NCBI RefSeq assembly: GCF_024679095.1
Contig: NW_026111754.1
Location: 1-64,000 of the forward strand
Direction: 5' to 3'
DNA from: Eriocheir sinensis
Taxonomy: Eukaryota; Arthropoda; Malacostraca; Decapoda; Varunidae
DNA length: 64,000 nucleotides
The notes beneath the pieces are model-generated. The model made no database searches. It was not told the DNA's origin and saw nothing but the letters and a program-made list of their open reading frames with translations. The position numbers and the translations under genes were made by a program. Positions 44,419 to 56,033 of the stretch are shown here, piece after piece; positions within the stretch are counted from its first letter, which is position 1; each line of letters opens with the position of its first letter.

Positions 44419-44720
44419 ATTTTACGAAAATTAAGAAATGCAAGGAGATCATTGTTGTTGAGTAAATCGATGAATCCGTGAGGATTATCAGTTATTATTA
44501 AATTCATGGCTAACGCTCTCGGCATGACGTATTCAATGATTGTGTTCGTCTCATTGTTAAATTAGAGAAGAGGGTGGCGAGAGCAACAGCGGCGGCGGCT
44601 TTGCGTTTACGGCGAAGTGCTGCCGCTGCCGGATCTGTTCTGTTATGATAATCTCTACCCCGCCATTCAATAGAGTGTTGGGTAGAGTCACCTTCATGAC
44701 AGCGTCCATCTGCAATTCTG
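44415..44720 (-). pseudogene. Viral-type gene 3' end, one frameshift
   Basis: The final 46 codons (ending LLAFLNFRKI) are in one frame. The preceding Ala-rich and basic part (ALRRKRKAAAAVALATLF) is in another, with the shift near 44555. The 5' end disappears into sequence flanking hrA array 2. The NPHGF motif is shared with the truncated end at 41540-41560. Confidence 0.45.
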
Positions 44721-44796
44721 AATTTAATTTTATAGTTAAAACAAAATGCGATATAAGTAACGTCATAATATGCTTTAGTTGACATTCAATGCGATT

Positions 44797-45345
44797 AGAC
44801 ATTAGTGAATGTGTCTTTGTCTTCCGAAGCTTCCGATTCTGAATTTAGTTCGTACTGAATGTCGTCTAACCTTGTGTGAGTTGAATGTGTGTCTTTGTCT
44901 TCTGAAGCTTCCGATTCTGAATTTAGTTCGTACTGAATGTCGTCTAACCTTGTGTGAGTTGAATGTGTGTCTTTGTCTTCCGAAGCTTCCGATTCTGAAT
45001 TTAGTTCGTACTGAATGTCGTCTAACCTTGTGTGAGTTGAATGTGTGTCTTTGTCTTCCGAAGCTTCCGATTCTGAATTTAGTTCGTACTGAATGTCGTC
45101 TAACCTTGTGTGAGTTGAATGTGTGTCTTTGTCTTCCGAAGCTGCGATTCTGATTTTTAGTTCGTACTGAATATCGTCTAACCTTATGTGAGGGAATGTG
45201 TGTCTTTGTCTTCCGAAGCTGCGATTCTGATTTTTAGTTCGTACTGAATGTCGTCTACCTTTGATTGAAGTGAATGTGTGTTTTTGTTTTCCGATACTTC
45301 CGATTCTGAATTTAGTTTTTATAGTTAAAACAAAATGCGATGCAA
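44797..45345 (+). repeat. hrA array 2 (78-bp units)
   Basis: Six to seven units contain CTTCCGAAGCTTCCGATTCTG, GTACTGAATGTCGTCTAACC and TTGAATGTGTGTCTTTGTC. The array is flanked on both sides by a direct repeat of about 45 bp (TTATAGTTAAAACAAAATGC, at 44730 and 45320). Long open frames on both strands come from the 78-bp period. Confidence 0.95.
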
Positions 45346-46590
45346 GTAACGTCATGGATTTTAAAGATGTTAAAGTTGATGCTACACCCGCTACTCCACT
45401 TGGACGTACTAGGATTAAAAACAAGGCTATGTTGTTTTCCCTCCGAACAGAACACGTTTTCGAATTGGTACTGACGCGGGTAAACTATAAGTTTACTAGC
45501 CACCAATGCGACATGAAGACCTAATGGTGTCACGACGCAAGCTACATTCGAGTCATTCAAAGAAACGATTTCTATTTCTCTGGATATGTCAGCAGGTAGA
45601 ATACCCAATTTAAAATTTCTTACAACCTGAATGTAATTCTTCAAAAAATTATTTCGACGAACTGACTTAGACAATTCTAATTTATCGAATTTTAAATTCA
45701 AAAATGGATGAATGTTGTTAGATGACTTGTTCTTGGTGTTGTTGTGGAGAGACGCCACCGCCGTTACTCGTAACGGAAGGTCAGAGACGGTATCCAAATT
45801 CTCTAATGATGTTGCTGCTGCTGTTGAAGTTTCATCAGAAGATCCTGTGAGAATGGGCACAGCAGGTTTTAACACCATCCCACCAAATTTTCTCGTTTCT
45901 AAATCGAGATGCTGTGAAATCAAACCGTTGATGTAATTTTTCCTACTTGTGTAACCATATCTCTCGCTAACACTTTATGATTAGCTTCAAAAAGAAACCT
46001 CTCGACGATCTTAACAATCAAATCAAATTCGTTCTGCAAGGTGGCAGGAGGATAGATGTTAACCATTTTGTCAATGTAGCATGTCACGTAACCCAAGAAC
46101 CTACCATTGTCAACTCTATTAATTCCTTGTCCAAAAGTTGCTTCGTTCAACAGCGATTGACTACCAATCCCATTCGGTCCCAGTATTTCGAGTTTAGGAA
46201 ATTCGAGAGAATTTCAAAAGCGTTGCACGGTACTTTCATGTTACCCATGCGCGTTACAATTCGTTTGGTCGGACATCTCTCCACTCTTGAACCGTCCATC
46301 TGTACACCGCCATATGGTATATATTTCTCGTGGTTACGTACTGACCTCAAATTACTCAACCCTACTCCTCCACCTTTGCCTCCTTTGTTACACAATCTAC
46401 TTCCACTGGAAAGCAGGTTCAATTTTGATTTCAATCTAGCTTCCATCTCGTTTAAAGATTGCCAAGAATAATTTTTGAAGTACGTATGATCAATCAAGGA
46501 TAGGATGGGTATGATACTGCTGTTGTTACCATCGTTCTGTTCGACTCTCCAAGCTCTGAAGGCACACTCGGTCGTGAAGGGCGCGGACAT
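45312..46590 (-). pseudogene. Chimera: viral-type gene fused to a duplicate of 37460-37850
   Basis: ATG 46590 opens a first frame to 46147. A shift near 46160 leads to the frame 46150-45920, and another near 45925 to the frame 45923-45312. At about 45740 the coding sequence changes, without a stop, into the duplicated block of the gene at 37366 (HNNTKNKSSNN to NFNIFKI). It ends in the hrA flank. The first part includes a Gly/Lys loop (CNKGGKGGGVG) and helical regions. No family is recognised. Confidence 0.55.
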
Positions 46591-46613
46591 TATGACCACG
46601 GGGAGGTAACCCG

Positions 46614-47143
46614 TCACATATGCTGAGAATGCACCTCATCGGATTGTGAAGCAGCGTTTTCAAACGGATAGAACATTAACTCGGCCGACTTGTAAAGAAA
46701 ACGAATGATAAGCACGTAGATTATCAAATTAATCGGATCGGCAGACCTGTTAGTGTATCTTGAGAAAAGAGAAAGCAGTATATCATGATGATCATACCGC
46801 GATCCTCTAACTGTAATTCAGATTCCTTGAACCTGCCTAGGACGTCTTTCAACGGAAAGCGGATCACATCCGAGCGCACTGGGTTCACCTGACGACGATA
46901 CAGACCGTTTTTCAAAAATCGACGGTGATTCATACACATTAAAAATAAAACGATAAGTTCAGTGGGTGACTGAGAAGTTAAGTTCATCTGCTTTAACGTG
47001 TGACACTTGCAGTTTGTCGTTTGACATTCAATTAACCAAACTTCATCGTCAAGAAACAAAGGATTGAAAGAATCTAACGTTTCGGGTATACGCATCAGAC
47101 AAGCGTCCACGTTCTTCTGAATCAAAACAAAATGAAAAAGAAG
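46614..47143 (-). pseudogene. Viral-type protein with C-terminal membrane segment, one frameshift
   Basis: The frame is open from about 47143 (no ATG; TTG-type start in the listing at 47125) to 46724. A shift near 46750 leads to a frame that encodes a membrane segment (PINLIIYVLIIRFLYKS) and ends at TGA 46614-46616. A CxC motif (TNCKCHTLK) lies in the middle. The end overlaps the open frame of the next gene. No family is recognised. Confidence 0.5.
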
Positions 47144-47232
47144 AATTGCAATCTGCTCTTAAAATATTAAGGAAATACTTGCAAAAGAAAAGAATCTTTT
47201 CGAATTTGTATGTGTAATAAAAAAAAATCAAA

Positions 47233-47500
47233 ATGGAAAGAGATGAAATACATAGTCAATTAGAGTCACTTAAAGAAACTAGTAAAATGTCTGTATTGGA
47301 TTTGAATATCAAAACAACAGAATATGTGAAAAAATATCAGAATATGAGAAAAATATCAGAACATGAGAAACAAATATCAGAATATGATGAAATAATCAAA
47401 AAGAAAATTAAAGATTGAAGAAAAGGACAAAATAATCCAAAGTTTAAGAAATGAACAAAGTTATTTAAAGAATATATTACAAGATAAAGAGCAAAATTAA
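47233..47500 (+). pseudogene. Short coiled-coil protein, one frameshift
   Basis: ATG 47233 to TGA 47418 encodes heptad-rich sequence (LESLKETSKMSVLDL, YVKKYQNMRKISEHEK). After a one-base shift in an A run near 47405 the coiled coil continues to TAA 47498-47500. Start context AAAATGG. It is directly followed by hrB. Confidence 0.5.
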
Positions 47501-47509
47501 ACACATGCA

Positions 47510-48225
47510 ATGCTCAACCTTAATAGAGTTTAGACGACATTCAAATGTCATCTAACGTTAACCGAGGTAAATGTGTGTTTTAGTCTTCCGGAGCTCTGAT
47601 TCTGTTAACACTCAAGTTAAGAATTGATGCATCTCAAGAGAAACACACATTCACCTTAATAGAGTTTAGACGACATTCAAATGTCATCTAACCTTAACCG
47701 AGGTGAATGTGTGTTTTAGTCTTCCGGAGCTCTGATTCTGTTAACACTCAAGTTAAGAATTGGATGCATCTCAAGAAAAACACACATTCACCTTAATAGA
47801 GTTTAGACGACATTCAAATGTCATCTAACCTTAGACGATATTCAAATGTCGTCTAACCTTAACGGAGGTACTGAATGTCGTCTAACCTTGTATGAGGTGA
47901 ATGTGTATCTTTATCTTCCGAAGCTTTCGATTCTGAATCTAGTTCGTACTGAATGTCATCTAACCTTGTGTGAGGTGAATGTATATCTTTGTCTTCTGAA
48001 GCTTCCGATTCTGAATTTAGTTCGTACTGAATCCGGAGCTTCCGATTCTGTTAACACTCAAGTTAAGAATTGATGCATCTCAAGAGAAAAACACACATTC
48101 ACCTTAATGGAGTTTAGACGACATTCAAATGTCATCTAACCTTAGACGATATTCAAATGTTGTCTAACCTTAACTGAGGTGAATATGTGTTTTAGTCTTC
48201 CGGAGCTTCCGATTCTGTTTGAAAG
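47510..48225. repeat. hrB array 3 with embedded hrA units
   Basis: Three nested palindromes contain ACACACATTCACCTTAATAG, TTTAGACGACATTCAAATGT and GAGGTGAATGTGTGTTTTAG. Two hrA units are inserted at about 47865-48040. 48226-48583 is AT-rich with one CA run and holds no gene I can support. Confidence 0.93.
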
Positions 48226-48583
48226 TCTTTTTTCAACGGCGTACTTCATTTACTTGAACGGACAAGGTTCTACCTATAAAGTTTCCAAGACTGGAACATT
48301 GGTTTCTAACAGTCACGCCACATAAATCTTTGATACACAAAACGTGGGATACGTAGATGAAATTTTAGTATTAACCATGACTGTTATGAAATAAGAAGAA
48401 GAGATAGATAAGGAAGAGAAATATGTAAGGGTAAACAATAAAAAATAATTGACAAAATATTTTTTTTTCAAATCATCCTTAAAGTGTATGTGTTGCAATG
48501 TTGCAAGTAAAGAAGAGGCCCAACAACACACACACATACACACACACCACACAATAACTTTACACGCACTGTAGTAGAGTCTA

Positions 48584-48877
48584 TTACTCTTTGGAATTCG
48601 ATAACTTAAAAAGTTTATCTCTTGCACTATCTGTCAACACATCTACAGTTTTCTTAGTTTTACACTGAGAACAGGTGCAGCAGTTAATGCGAGAGTTGCT
48701 GCTGCTGCTGCTGCTGCTGGTTAAGGTAGGCACACCTAACCGACGCCACGTGCCCACCATGGTTGACGGGTTCACACCCATGCCGTTGTAGGTGAACATG
48801 AGTGTCTTAGCTAGGGCGAGGGCTGCATCGTCATGGGGTTGTTTATCAAGACAGTCTCCGATCTTTGCAGCATCTTC
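48584..48877 (-). pseudogene. Gene fragment preceded by a splice-acceptor-like TAG
   Basis: The frame is open from 48877 to 48584 (98 codons). It begins right after ACACATTAG, with no ATG until residue 28. It contains a poly-Ser run and a Cys cluster (CCTCSQC). The coding character (KTLMFTYNGMGVNPSTMV) is good. It could be the last exon of a spliced gene or a 5'-truncated viral gene. No family is recognised. Confidence 0.45.
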
Positions 48878-48994
48878 CTAATGTGTTTTCACATAGTAAA
48901 TTCAATAGAGACACGTGCCTAATATCTAAATAAAATACAATTTACAATGGTCTAAAATAGGAGGTTTGTAGTAAATTAATTATCCACCTAAATT

Positions 48995-49560
48995 AATTAT
49001 CACCAAAAAAATTATGGAAGTAAGAAACGAACGATAACCGTCACGATCAACATGTCACATAACCGTCAACGATCAACATGTCACCAGGTGAAAAATTCAT
49101 ATTAAGAATTGGATGCATCTCAAGAGAAAAACACACATTCACCTTAATGGAGTTTAGACGACATTCAAATGTCATCTAACCTTAACCGAAGTGAATGTGT
49201 GTTTTAGTCTTCCGGAGCTTCTGATTCTGTTCGTTTCTTACTTCCATAAATTTTTGGTGATAATGAATTAAAGTGGATATATCAACATGTCACCAGGTGA
49301 AAAATTCATATTAAGAATTGGATCACACATTCACCTTAATGGAGTTTAGATGACATTCAAATGTCGTCTAACCTTAACCGAGGTGAATGTGTGAAGTGAA
49401 TGTGTGTTTTAGTCTTCCGGAGCTCTGATTCTGTTAACACTCAAATTAAGAATTGGATGCATTTCAAGGAAAACACACATTCACCTTAATGGAGTTTAGA
49501 TGACATTCAAATGTCGTCTAACCTTAACTGAGGTGAATATGTGTTTTAGTCTTCCGAGCT
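48995..49560. repeat. hrB array 4
   Basis: Three palindromic units. The first (49095-49235) is enclosed by a 36-bp inverted repeat (TTATGGAAGTAAGAAACGA at 49013 and its inverse at 49230). This makes a palindrome nested in a palindrome. Confidence 0.92.
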
Positions 49561-49675
49561 TCAGATTTTAACAATACTGTTACATAGTATAATTGCATCA
49601 CAAGAGAAAAACACCTCAATAAAGTTTAGACAACATTCATTTATATTTACATGTACAAATTATAAATATCTTATT

Positions 49676-50100
49676 GTCAAAAAGTGGGGTCCATTATTTT
49701 ACGTCTCCGTGCAAGACATCTTCACTGACTTGTGCATAAATTTCGCAACATGTGGGTGAGGGATACACGAACTAAACAGAACCGGGTCCGGATTTACATG
49801 GGGGTGTACACAAGAGTGCCAATATTATCTTACCTCGATCGAATTGAATGTGTGTGGATACACGATCTAAACAGAGTCGGGTCCGGATTTACATGGGGTG
49901 TACACAGAGTGCCAATATCATCTTACCTCGATCGAATTGAATGTGTGTGGATACACGATCTAAACAGAGTCGGGTCCGGATTTACATGGGGGTGTACTGC
50001 CAATATCATCTTACCTCGATCGAATTGAATGGATACACGAACTAAACAGAGTTGGGTTCGGATTTACATGGGGGTGTATACAAGAGTGCCAATATCATCT
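49676..50100. repeat. GGGTCC elements, four tandem units of about 95 bp
   Basis: An AAAGTGGGGTCCATTATTTTACG head is followed by four units containing CGGGTCCGGATTTACATGGG and ACCTCGATCGAATTGAATG. The open frame over them is a repeat artefact. Confidence 0.92.
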
Positions 50101-51250
50101 TACCTCGATCGAATTGAATGTGTGTCCTAATCTTCCGGAACTTCCGATTTTGTTTAACCTTGTGTGAGGTGAATGTGTGTATTTGTTTTGCGAAGCTTCC
50201 AATTCTAAATCTAGTTCGTACTGAATGTCGTCTAACCTTGTGTGAGGTGAATGTGTGTATTTGTTTTGCGAGGCTTCCAATTCTGAATGTGTGAGGTGAA
50301 TGTGTGTTTTTGTATTCCGATGCCTCCGATTCTGAATTTAGTTCGTACTGAATGTCGTCGTCTAACCTTATGTGAGGTGATACTGAATGTAGTCTAACCT
50401 TGTGTGAGGTGAATGTGTGTCTTTGTCTTGCGAAGCTTCCAATTCTGAATTTAGTTCGTACTAAATGTAGTTTAACCTTGTGTGAGGTGAATGTGTGTTT
50501 TTATCTTCCGATGCTTTCGATTCTGAAAATGTCACGATTCTGAATTCAGTTCGTACTAAATGTCGTCTAACCTTGATTGAGGTGAATATGTGTCTTTGTC
50601 TTGCGAAGTATTATGTTAACCACAGAGTGGAGTTAGGATCTACATAGAGAGATGTACACATGAGGTATGCAAACCAGTAACACACTGACTTACAATTCTG
50701 ACTTTAAAGTTCGTACTGAATGTCGTCTAACCTTGTGTGAGGTGAATGCGTGTCTTTGTCTTCTGAAGCTTCCGATTCTGAATCTAGTTCGTACTGAATG
50801 TCGTCTAACCTTGTATGAGGTGAATGTGTGTCTTTGTCTTGCGAAGCTTCCAATTCTGAATTTAGTTCGTACTGAATGTTGTCTAACCTTAAATGAGGTG
50901 AATGTGTGTTTTTCTCTTCCGATGCTTCCGATTCTGAATTTAGTTCGTACTAAATGTGGTCTAACCTTGATTGAGGTGAATATGTGTCTTTGTCTTGCGA
51001 AGCTTCCAATTCTGAATTTAGTTCGTACTAAATGTAATCTAACCTTGTGTGAGGTGAATGTGTGTTTTTATCTTCCGATGCTTCCGATTCTGAATTTAAT
51101 TCTTACTAAATGTGGTCTAACCTTGATTGAGGTGAATGTGTGTCTTTGTCTTGCGAAGCTTCCAATTCTGAATTTAGTTCGTACTGAATGTTGTCTAACC
51201 TTAAGTGAGGTGAATGTGTGTCTTTGTCTTTCGAAGCTTCCGATTCGTTA
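50100..51250 (+). repeat. hrA array 3
   Basis: About a dozen diverged 78-bp units in the same sense as 44797 and 60145, with variants CTTGCGAAGCTTCCAATTCTG and TTATCTTCCGATGCTTCC. An inverse-sense-like break near 50600-50690 repeats the ACATAGAGAGATGTACACATG sequence seen beside array 1. Confidence 0.93.
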
Positions 51251-51925
51251 ACACTCCAATTAAGTAAATTAAATGTCAAAGTGTGTCCGTGACTTGTAGT
51301 TGTAGTTCGAATTAACTTTTAGTTCTTGCAGTTGATTTGAAAGATCTCAGTGTGGACACGCTACATGTAATGCATAATTTACAATTGATCTGAATGTCGC
51401 TTCAAGACTAAAACACATATTCACCCGGAGCCTTCTTAGAAGGTTAAGAACGTGATAGCGTAAATGTCGTCTATACTCGAATGTGTTTCTGTGCACGATA
51501 CTGACTTATTTCTACAAACTTTGATGAAGATCTTAAGTCACCATTATTCCTTGCTGTCAGTATTGTCTAGATATAGTTGAAGAAGAATTGAGATGCAGAA
51601 CAACAGTATACTTTTTTATTAACTAAAAATATCATAATTATATACATGTGTGTGAAACAAATTTAACAGGGACTAGCTAAACTGTGCAAATCTTGAACCC
51701 ACCTGACAAACTCTGTGCAAATCCTGACCCCAGTTTCTTCTCCGGTTAAACTGTGTGTAGATCCTGCCTGTGACAAACTCTTTGCATATCCTGACCCCAG
51801 TTTCTTGCACAAACTATGTGCAAGTTTCTTTATTATATAACACTTTAAAAACGTTTCGAAAAATATATTTAAAATATTGGACCCTACTTTAGCTAAACCC
51901 TATTTACATACATGTGTTACTTAAC
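51251..51925. other. Intergenic, 3' flank of the p53-like fragment
   Basis: Contains hr remnants to about 51430, then GACCCCAGTTTCTT repeats (51720-51800), an antisense TTTATT at about 51830 that is an AATAAA for the minus-strand p53-like gene, and a GGACCCTACTTTAGC element. No ORF is supported. Confidence 0.6.
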
Positions 51926-52828
51926 TCAGAATTTCTTGAGAGTAACAAGAGGTTCTCGAGGTTCCCTTGTGACATGTACAAATGGAATGTGACGATATGG
52001 TTTGTTTCTTTTCACCGTACGTAATGATACAGGTTTGTTATCTTTGATTAGGTTTAGTGGCTCTTCTATAGGGTTGTTGTCTTTGATTAGGTTTAGTGGT
52101 TCTTCTATAGGATTGTTTTCTTTTTTTTTTTAGTGTTTCCTTTTTCTGTATTTTCTGGGCTTCCCTGTTTTTCTTTTTCTGAGTTTTCTGGGCTTTCTAT
52201 TTCTATAATTTCGATGCTTTTCTGCTCACTCCCCTGTTTGCTTTCTTCTCTCAAGTTCTTCAGCTTTTCTTTGAGCTTCTTCAGATTATTAGAATACATG
52301 TTTCTCATGAGCACATCCTGCTCTTGGTGTACCATCGTGTTTTCGTTTTGTTGACATGGAGCGTCAGGAATGTTCAGGTGGGTGCTGGAGTAAAACTGCA
52401 TGATCTTCATCATGAACAAGTACAACTGACGTCCAACTACCTAGAATGGGAGATTATGATTAGATAAAATGTAAATGCAACTCGTATAGAAGCTATCTCC
52501 ACTCCTACTAATTTTTTTGAAATTCTTTACCTTACTGTTGTAAACTTCATTTAAGTTGGACACATGAGGCTCTGGGTCAACTAGTTTTGGTATTTTGCGA
52601 TCTGAAAATACAAGAAAGAAATTTGAAGATTCGTATAATAATAATAATGTTTCATCTCAATAAAATATAACATTTATCTAGTCTGGACATTTACCTGAGT
52701 CTCAGTTGAATATCTTTTGCGTTTTAATCTTCTCTTCTTAGAGTTAGCTTGTTCGTCTGTCTTTAAATCTCGTGTCGGACAAGCACAAATCCGCAAGTGA
52801 AACACGTCGCGTCCCAGTACTGTACCAT
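51926..52828 (-). pseudogene. p53: p53-family gene, 3' portion with three exons
   Basis: Exon 52695-52828 follows a TGTTACAG acceptor and encodes GTVLGRDVFHLRICACPTRD, the end of the p53 DNA-binding domain, with the conserved CACPxRD contact loop and a basic KKRRLKRKR segment. It ends at CAG/GTAAAT. Exon 52531-52601 follows TTTTCAG and ends AAG/GTAAAG. Exon 52440 downwards follows TTCTAG and opens with VVGRQLYLFMMKI, matching the tetramerisation domain; that intron falls where the animal p53 family has one. Introns are 93 and 90 bp. The second exon needs a phase that the first does not supply, so one base is missing in the first. A second shift in a run of 11 T near 52125 extends the last exon to TGA 51926-51928, with two copies of NPIEEPLNLIKDN. 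The 5' two thirds of the gene are absent. Confidence 0.85.
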
Positions 52829-52901
52829 CTGTAACACTAACACAAATACAAATGTACTCAAAGTTACAGGAAATCCTTGGATAACTTTTCCTTGATTCAC
52901 T

Positions 52902-53835
52902 CCATGAAATCTTTTATCAGAAATAACATTGGTAATGTAATAGCTATATCCGATCACAAGACGATGAAAGCCAAATCAACGACTGATTGTCTGACGGCGG
53001 TGCAGTCTAAGAAGAGAAAATTAGACGAAGAAAATGTTGCAACTAACACAAATACTACGGCTACGGCCGTACCTCCTAGTCTTGTTAATGAACCTAGAAC
53101 TGCATATTCTGAACAAGCTATGGATGAATTGTCAACATATTACGCTGTGTTACTCTCCAATGTTGACAGATTCAAGCACAAGCACGTAAGATTGGCTTCT
53201 CTCATCAAACTGTTAAGTTACTTGGAAAAGAGAATCAACATAACGGACACGCTCAACACCCTGATTCTAACCCCACCTGTAGAAGTGACGATTTCGGAAA
53301 ACGGAACCATTCAAGAATCTGTGGCAAAACTGTTGACACGACAGAGCGATCGGTTGTACGTTGTTGCAGAAGATGATGATGGTGGTGTAGTAGATATCGA
53401 TCAGCGTATGCGCGATGTTCTTAACACGCGTCGCAAACTCGAAGAATGTTCGTCGCGTCAACATCTATGCGATATCATGGTGATGGAACAACTCTCTACC
53501 CTTTTAGGTGCTATACCATGTTACAGTACATACTTACACAAAGCATTCGCGTGGCATTGTAAAGTTGTCATTCGTAACAGACTCGTCGACATGATGCTTT
53601 CAGGAGAATCAGACATCACCGACACAGCTAAAGAAATTTATGCTAGTCTGAATTTCTTTATTAACTTCCAAATTGATTCGAGATTGTTGTTTGACAGAAA
53701 TGTTAACGATAATACTTTAGAGTCAATGTCGTTCCTGATAGACAGATTGAATCAAAGTGAATACGACCTCTGCTCGCCTGGTGCTAAACATGTTTGTTTC
53801 ATTGACGTCCATTCAGACGCCAGTAAGTTTCCTTT
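52902..53835 (+). pseudogene. Viral-type protein, 3'-truncated by hrC
   Basis: ATG 52902 opens about 310 codons of good coding sequence with a basic N-terminal KKRKLDEE motif, possibly nuclear, then a long helical protein. At about 53835 it turns into the hrC repeat block, and the last codons (GHADLTSPKVMRTC) are repeat-derived. The 5' end lies against the truncated p53-like intron on the other strand, near 52830-52900. No family is recognised. Confidence 0.6.
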
Positions 53836-54800
53836 GATGAACACCAAAGGTCATGCGGACTTGACGTCACCAAAGGTCATGCGGACTTGTAAGTAAGTGT
53901 GGTCAACGCCCTGGCAGCTTACGTCACCAAAGGTCATGCGGACTTCGAGGTAAGTGTTATGTGCAATCAGCGCTATTGCTTACGTCATTGGTGTCATTAT
54001 TAACCTTGTCAACAACAATATCCAAATTTGGCATGTGTTAACAACCATCCCTTATTATCAATTGATCGGAAAAATAACAACAAGACTAAAATACACGCAA
54101 TGCTTCCTGCCATTTTTAGCATGAGCATAACACTCCTTACGATTTACGTCATCTCAATCAATCGTGCCGAATCCAACAATGTCCAAATTTAGCTTGATTT
54201 GGCATACCTTTATTACATGCCAAAATTGGATAACCACGCTTACGTCATTAACAAGTGCGTGATATGCCAAACTACGACTACGTCACAGTATGTATCGATA
54301 GGAGGTATTGCTTACGTCACTACATGTGTGCGATTATCACCCTCGTGTTAGAGAATACGTCACAGTATTGATTGTTAGTGCAATTTATACCCTCGTGTTT
54401 TTGCAGGTGATTATCACCCTTGTGACTACGTCACAGTATTGTTACGTCACTACTATTTTTGCAGGTGATTATCACCCTCGTTATTGTTATAGACTACGTC
54501 ACAGTATTGTTACGTCACTACTACATGTGCAATTATCACCCTCGTGTTTTTACAGGTGATTATCACCCTCGTGTTATTGTTAGACTACGTCACAGTATTG
54601 TTACGTCACTACTATTTTTGCAGGTGATTATCACCCTCGTGACTACGTCACAGTATTGTTACAGGTGATTATCACCCTCGTGTTATTGCTAGACTACGTC
54701 ACAGTATTGTTACGTCACTACTACATGTGCAATTATCACCCTCGTGTTTTTTTACAGGTGATTATCACCCTCGTGTTATTGTTAGACTACGTCAAATCCA
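53836..54800. repeat. hrC array 3 (inverted copy of 26879-28100)
   Basis: The order and sequence are the reverse complement of array 1, starting with AAAGGTCATGCGGACTTGTA and ending in GACTACGTCACAGTATTG and GGTGATTATCACCCTCGTG units. The unique portion 53950-54300 also matches. Confidence 0.94.
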
Positions 54801-54861
54801 CTCAACGATTTGATTTGTTTAACAAACATAGCCAAAGATTTATGCAGTAAAATATCGACAC

Positions 54862-55966
54862 CTAATACCACAGGTATGTTACGAGAGTAATCGTACGTGG
54901 AGACACCCAGAAGCGAGAGTGAAATATATCCAGTATACTCTGAACGGCATTGACGATAAAGTTGCGAACGAATACGTGAATTGACTTAACACCTCTAAGA
55001 ATACTAGTCAGTATATCGTTGTTGGTTTTGTCGTTGTATTCACTGTTATTGTTTTTACCGGCTATAAAATCAACAAAGGGTTTACTTGGATCGTTAGCCA
55101 ATGACGACGAGGAGCGCATGATCGTGTCCGTTAAAATCAAACACTCTCTTTCGGTAGGTAATGGTGGTGGGGAAGAATGCTGCGATGGTCGCTTCACATC
55201 CCAAAGGAACTTCTTGTAAGCGATAACTAAACCTGCGAACCGCAAGGCAGTGCTAGTGTCACCATTGACACGCTTCAATTTGTCGTGACTCATTACTTCT
55301 TTCAAGACGTACGCTCTTATCTTATCGTCTGACAAATTTAAGAGTCAGCTTTCTCACACGATGTAGTTTGGAAAGCCTTGTTCATGACACTAACCCCGTT
55401 GAGAATCTCTATTAAATTTGGCTTCGTTTTTGGATACGATGCTGTTTTGGAATAGTATTTCTTTTCAAGAGAGGCGGTCCTCAATTGTTTGTAAGCACCG
55501 ATGACAGTTTGTGCGATGGCCCAGTCCGCCTGTTGACTCAATTCATCAGGTTTCTCAGTTCCGTATAGTCGTTTAGCCTTGTTGTACCCCATTAGATTGA
55601 AAGCCTTTTTAATTTCAACACAGAAGTCGATCAGGTTAAACATTTTTTTTTATCTGTTTCACTTAAAGATGAAGTCTTGTTGTCTTTCGAGATACATCTA
55701 AAGAGAATGTTGTTCAACACGAACGACACGAATAACCCGCGTTGCATGAGACTCGAGTTTAAAAAGATTTCAATGGAATCGTTTTTAAGGAATTTGCACA
55801 ATACATTCGCCGCTACGTGCAAATGGGACTTGATTCCATTCGCGGCCAGTAAATAATCGTATGTGATCGAATGAACACTCTTTTGGTTCATTTCTTTAAT
55901 CGCTAAAAGTTTGGACGCTATGTAAAGATGTCTTTTATCGTATGAGTCTTTGCTTAACTCGTTCAT
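54862..55966 (-). pseudogene. Viral-type gene, two frameshifts, about 365 codons
   Basis: ATG 55966 (MNELSKDSYDKRHLYI) opens the first frame to 55631. The shift is in the run of T at 55640-55649. The second frame ends at 55338, and a further shift near 55345 leads to the third, ending at 54862. The product is helical, with a small Pro-rich loop (SSPPPLPTERE). No family is recognised. Confidence 0.55.
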
Positions 55967-56033
55967 GATTCCAATGTGCACGTCTGACTTACTGTGTTTG
56001 TGGGCTTACACTATGGCACGTAATCTCATGTGC

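Noticed and set aside
44795..45424. Long ORFs with 26-residue repeats over hrA arrays (also at 13571, 50667, 60157)
   Set aside because: They follow from a 78-bp unit without stops; both strands are open equally and there is no start or stop context shared among arrays.
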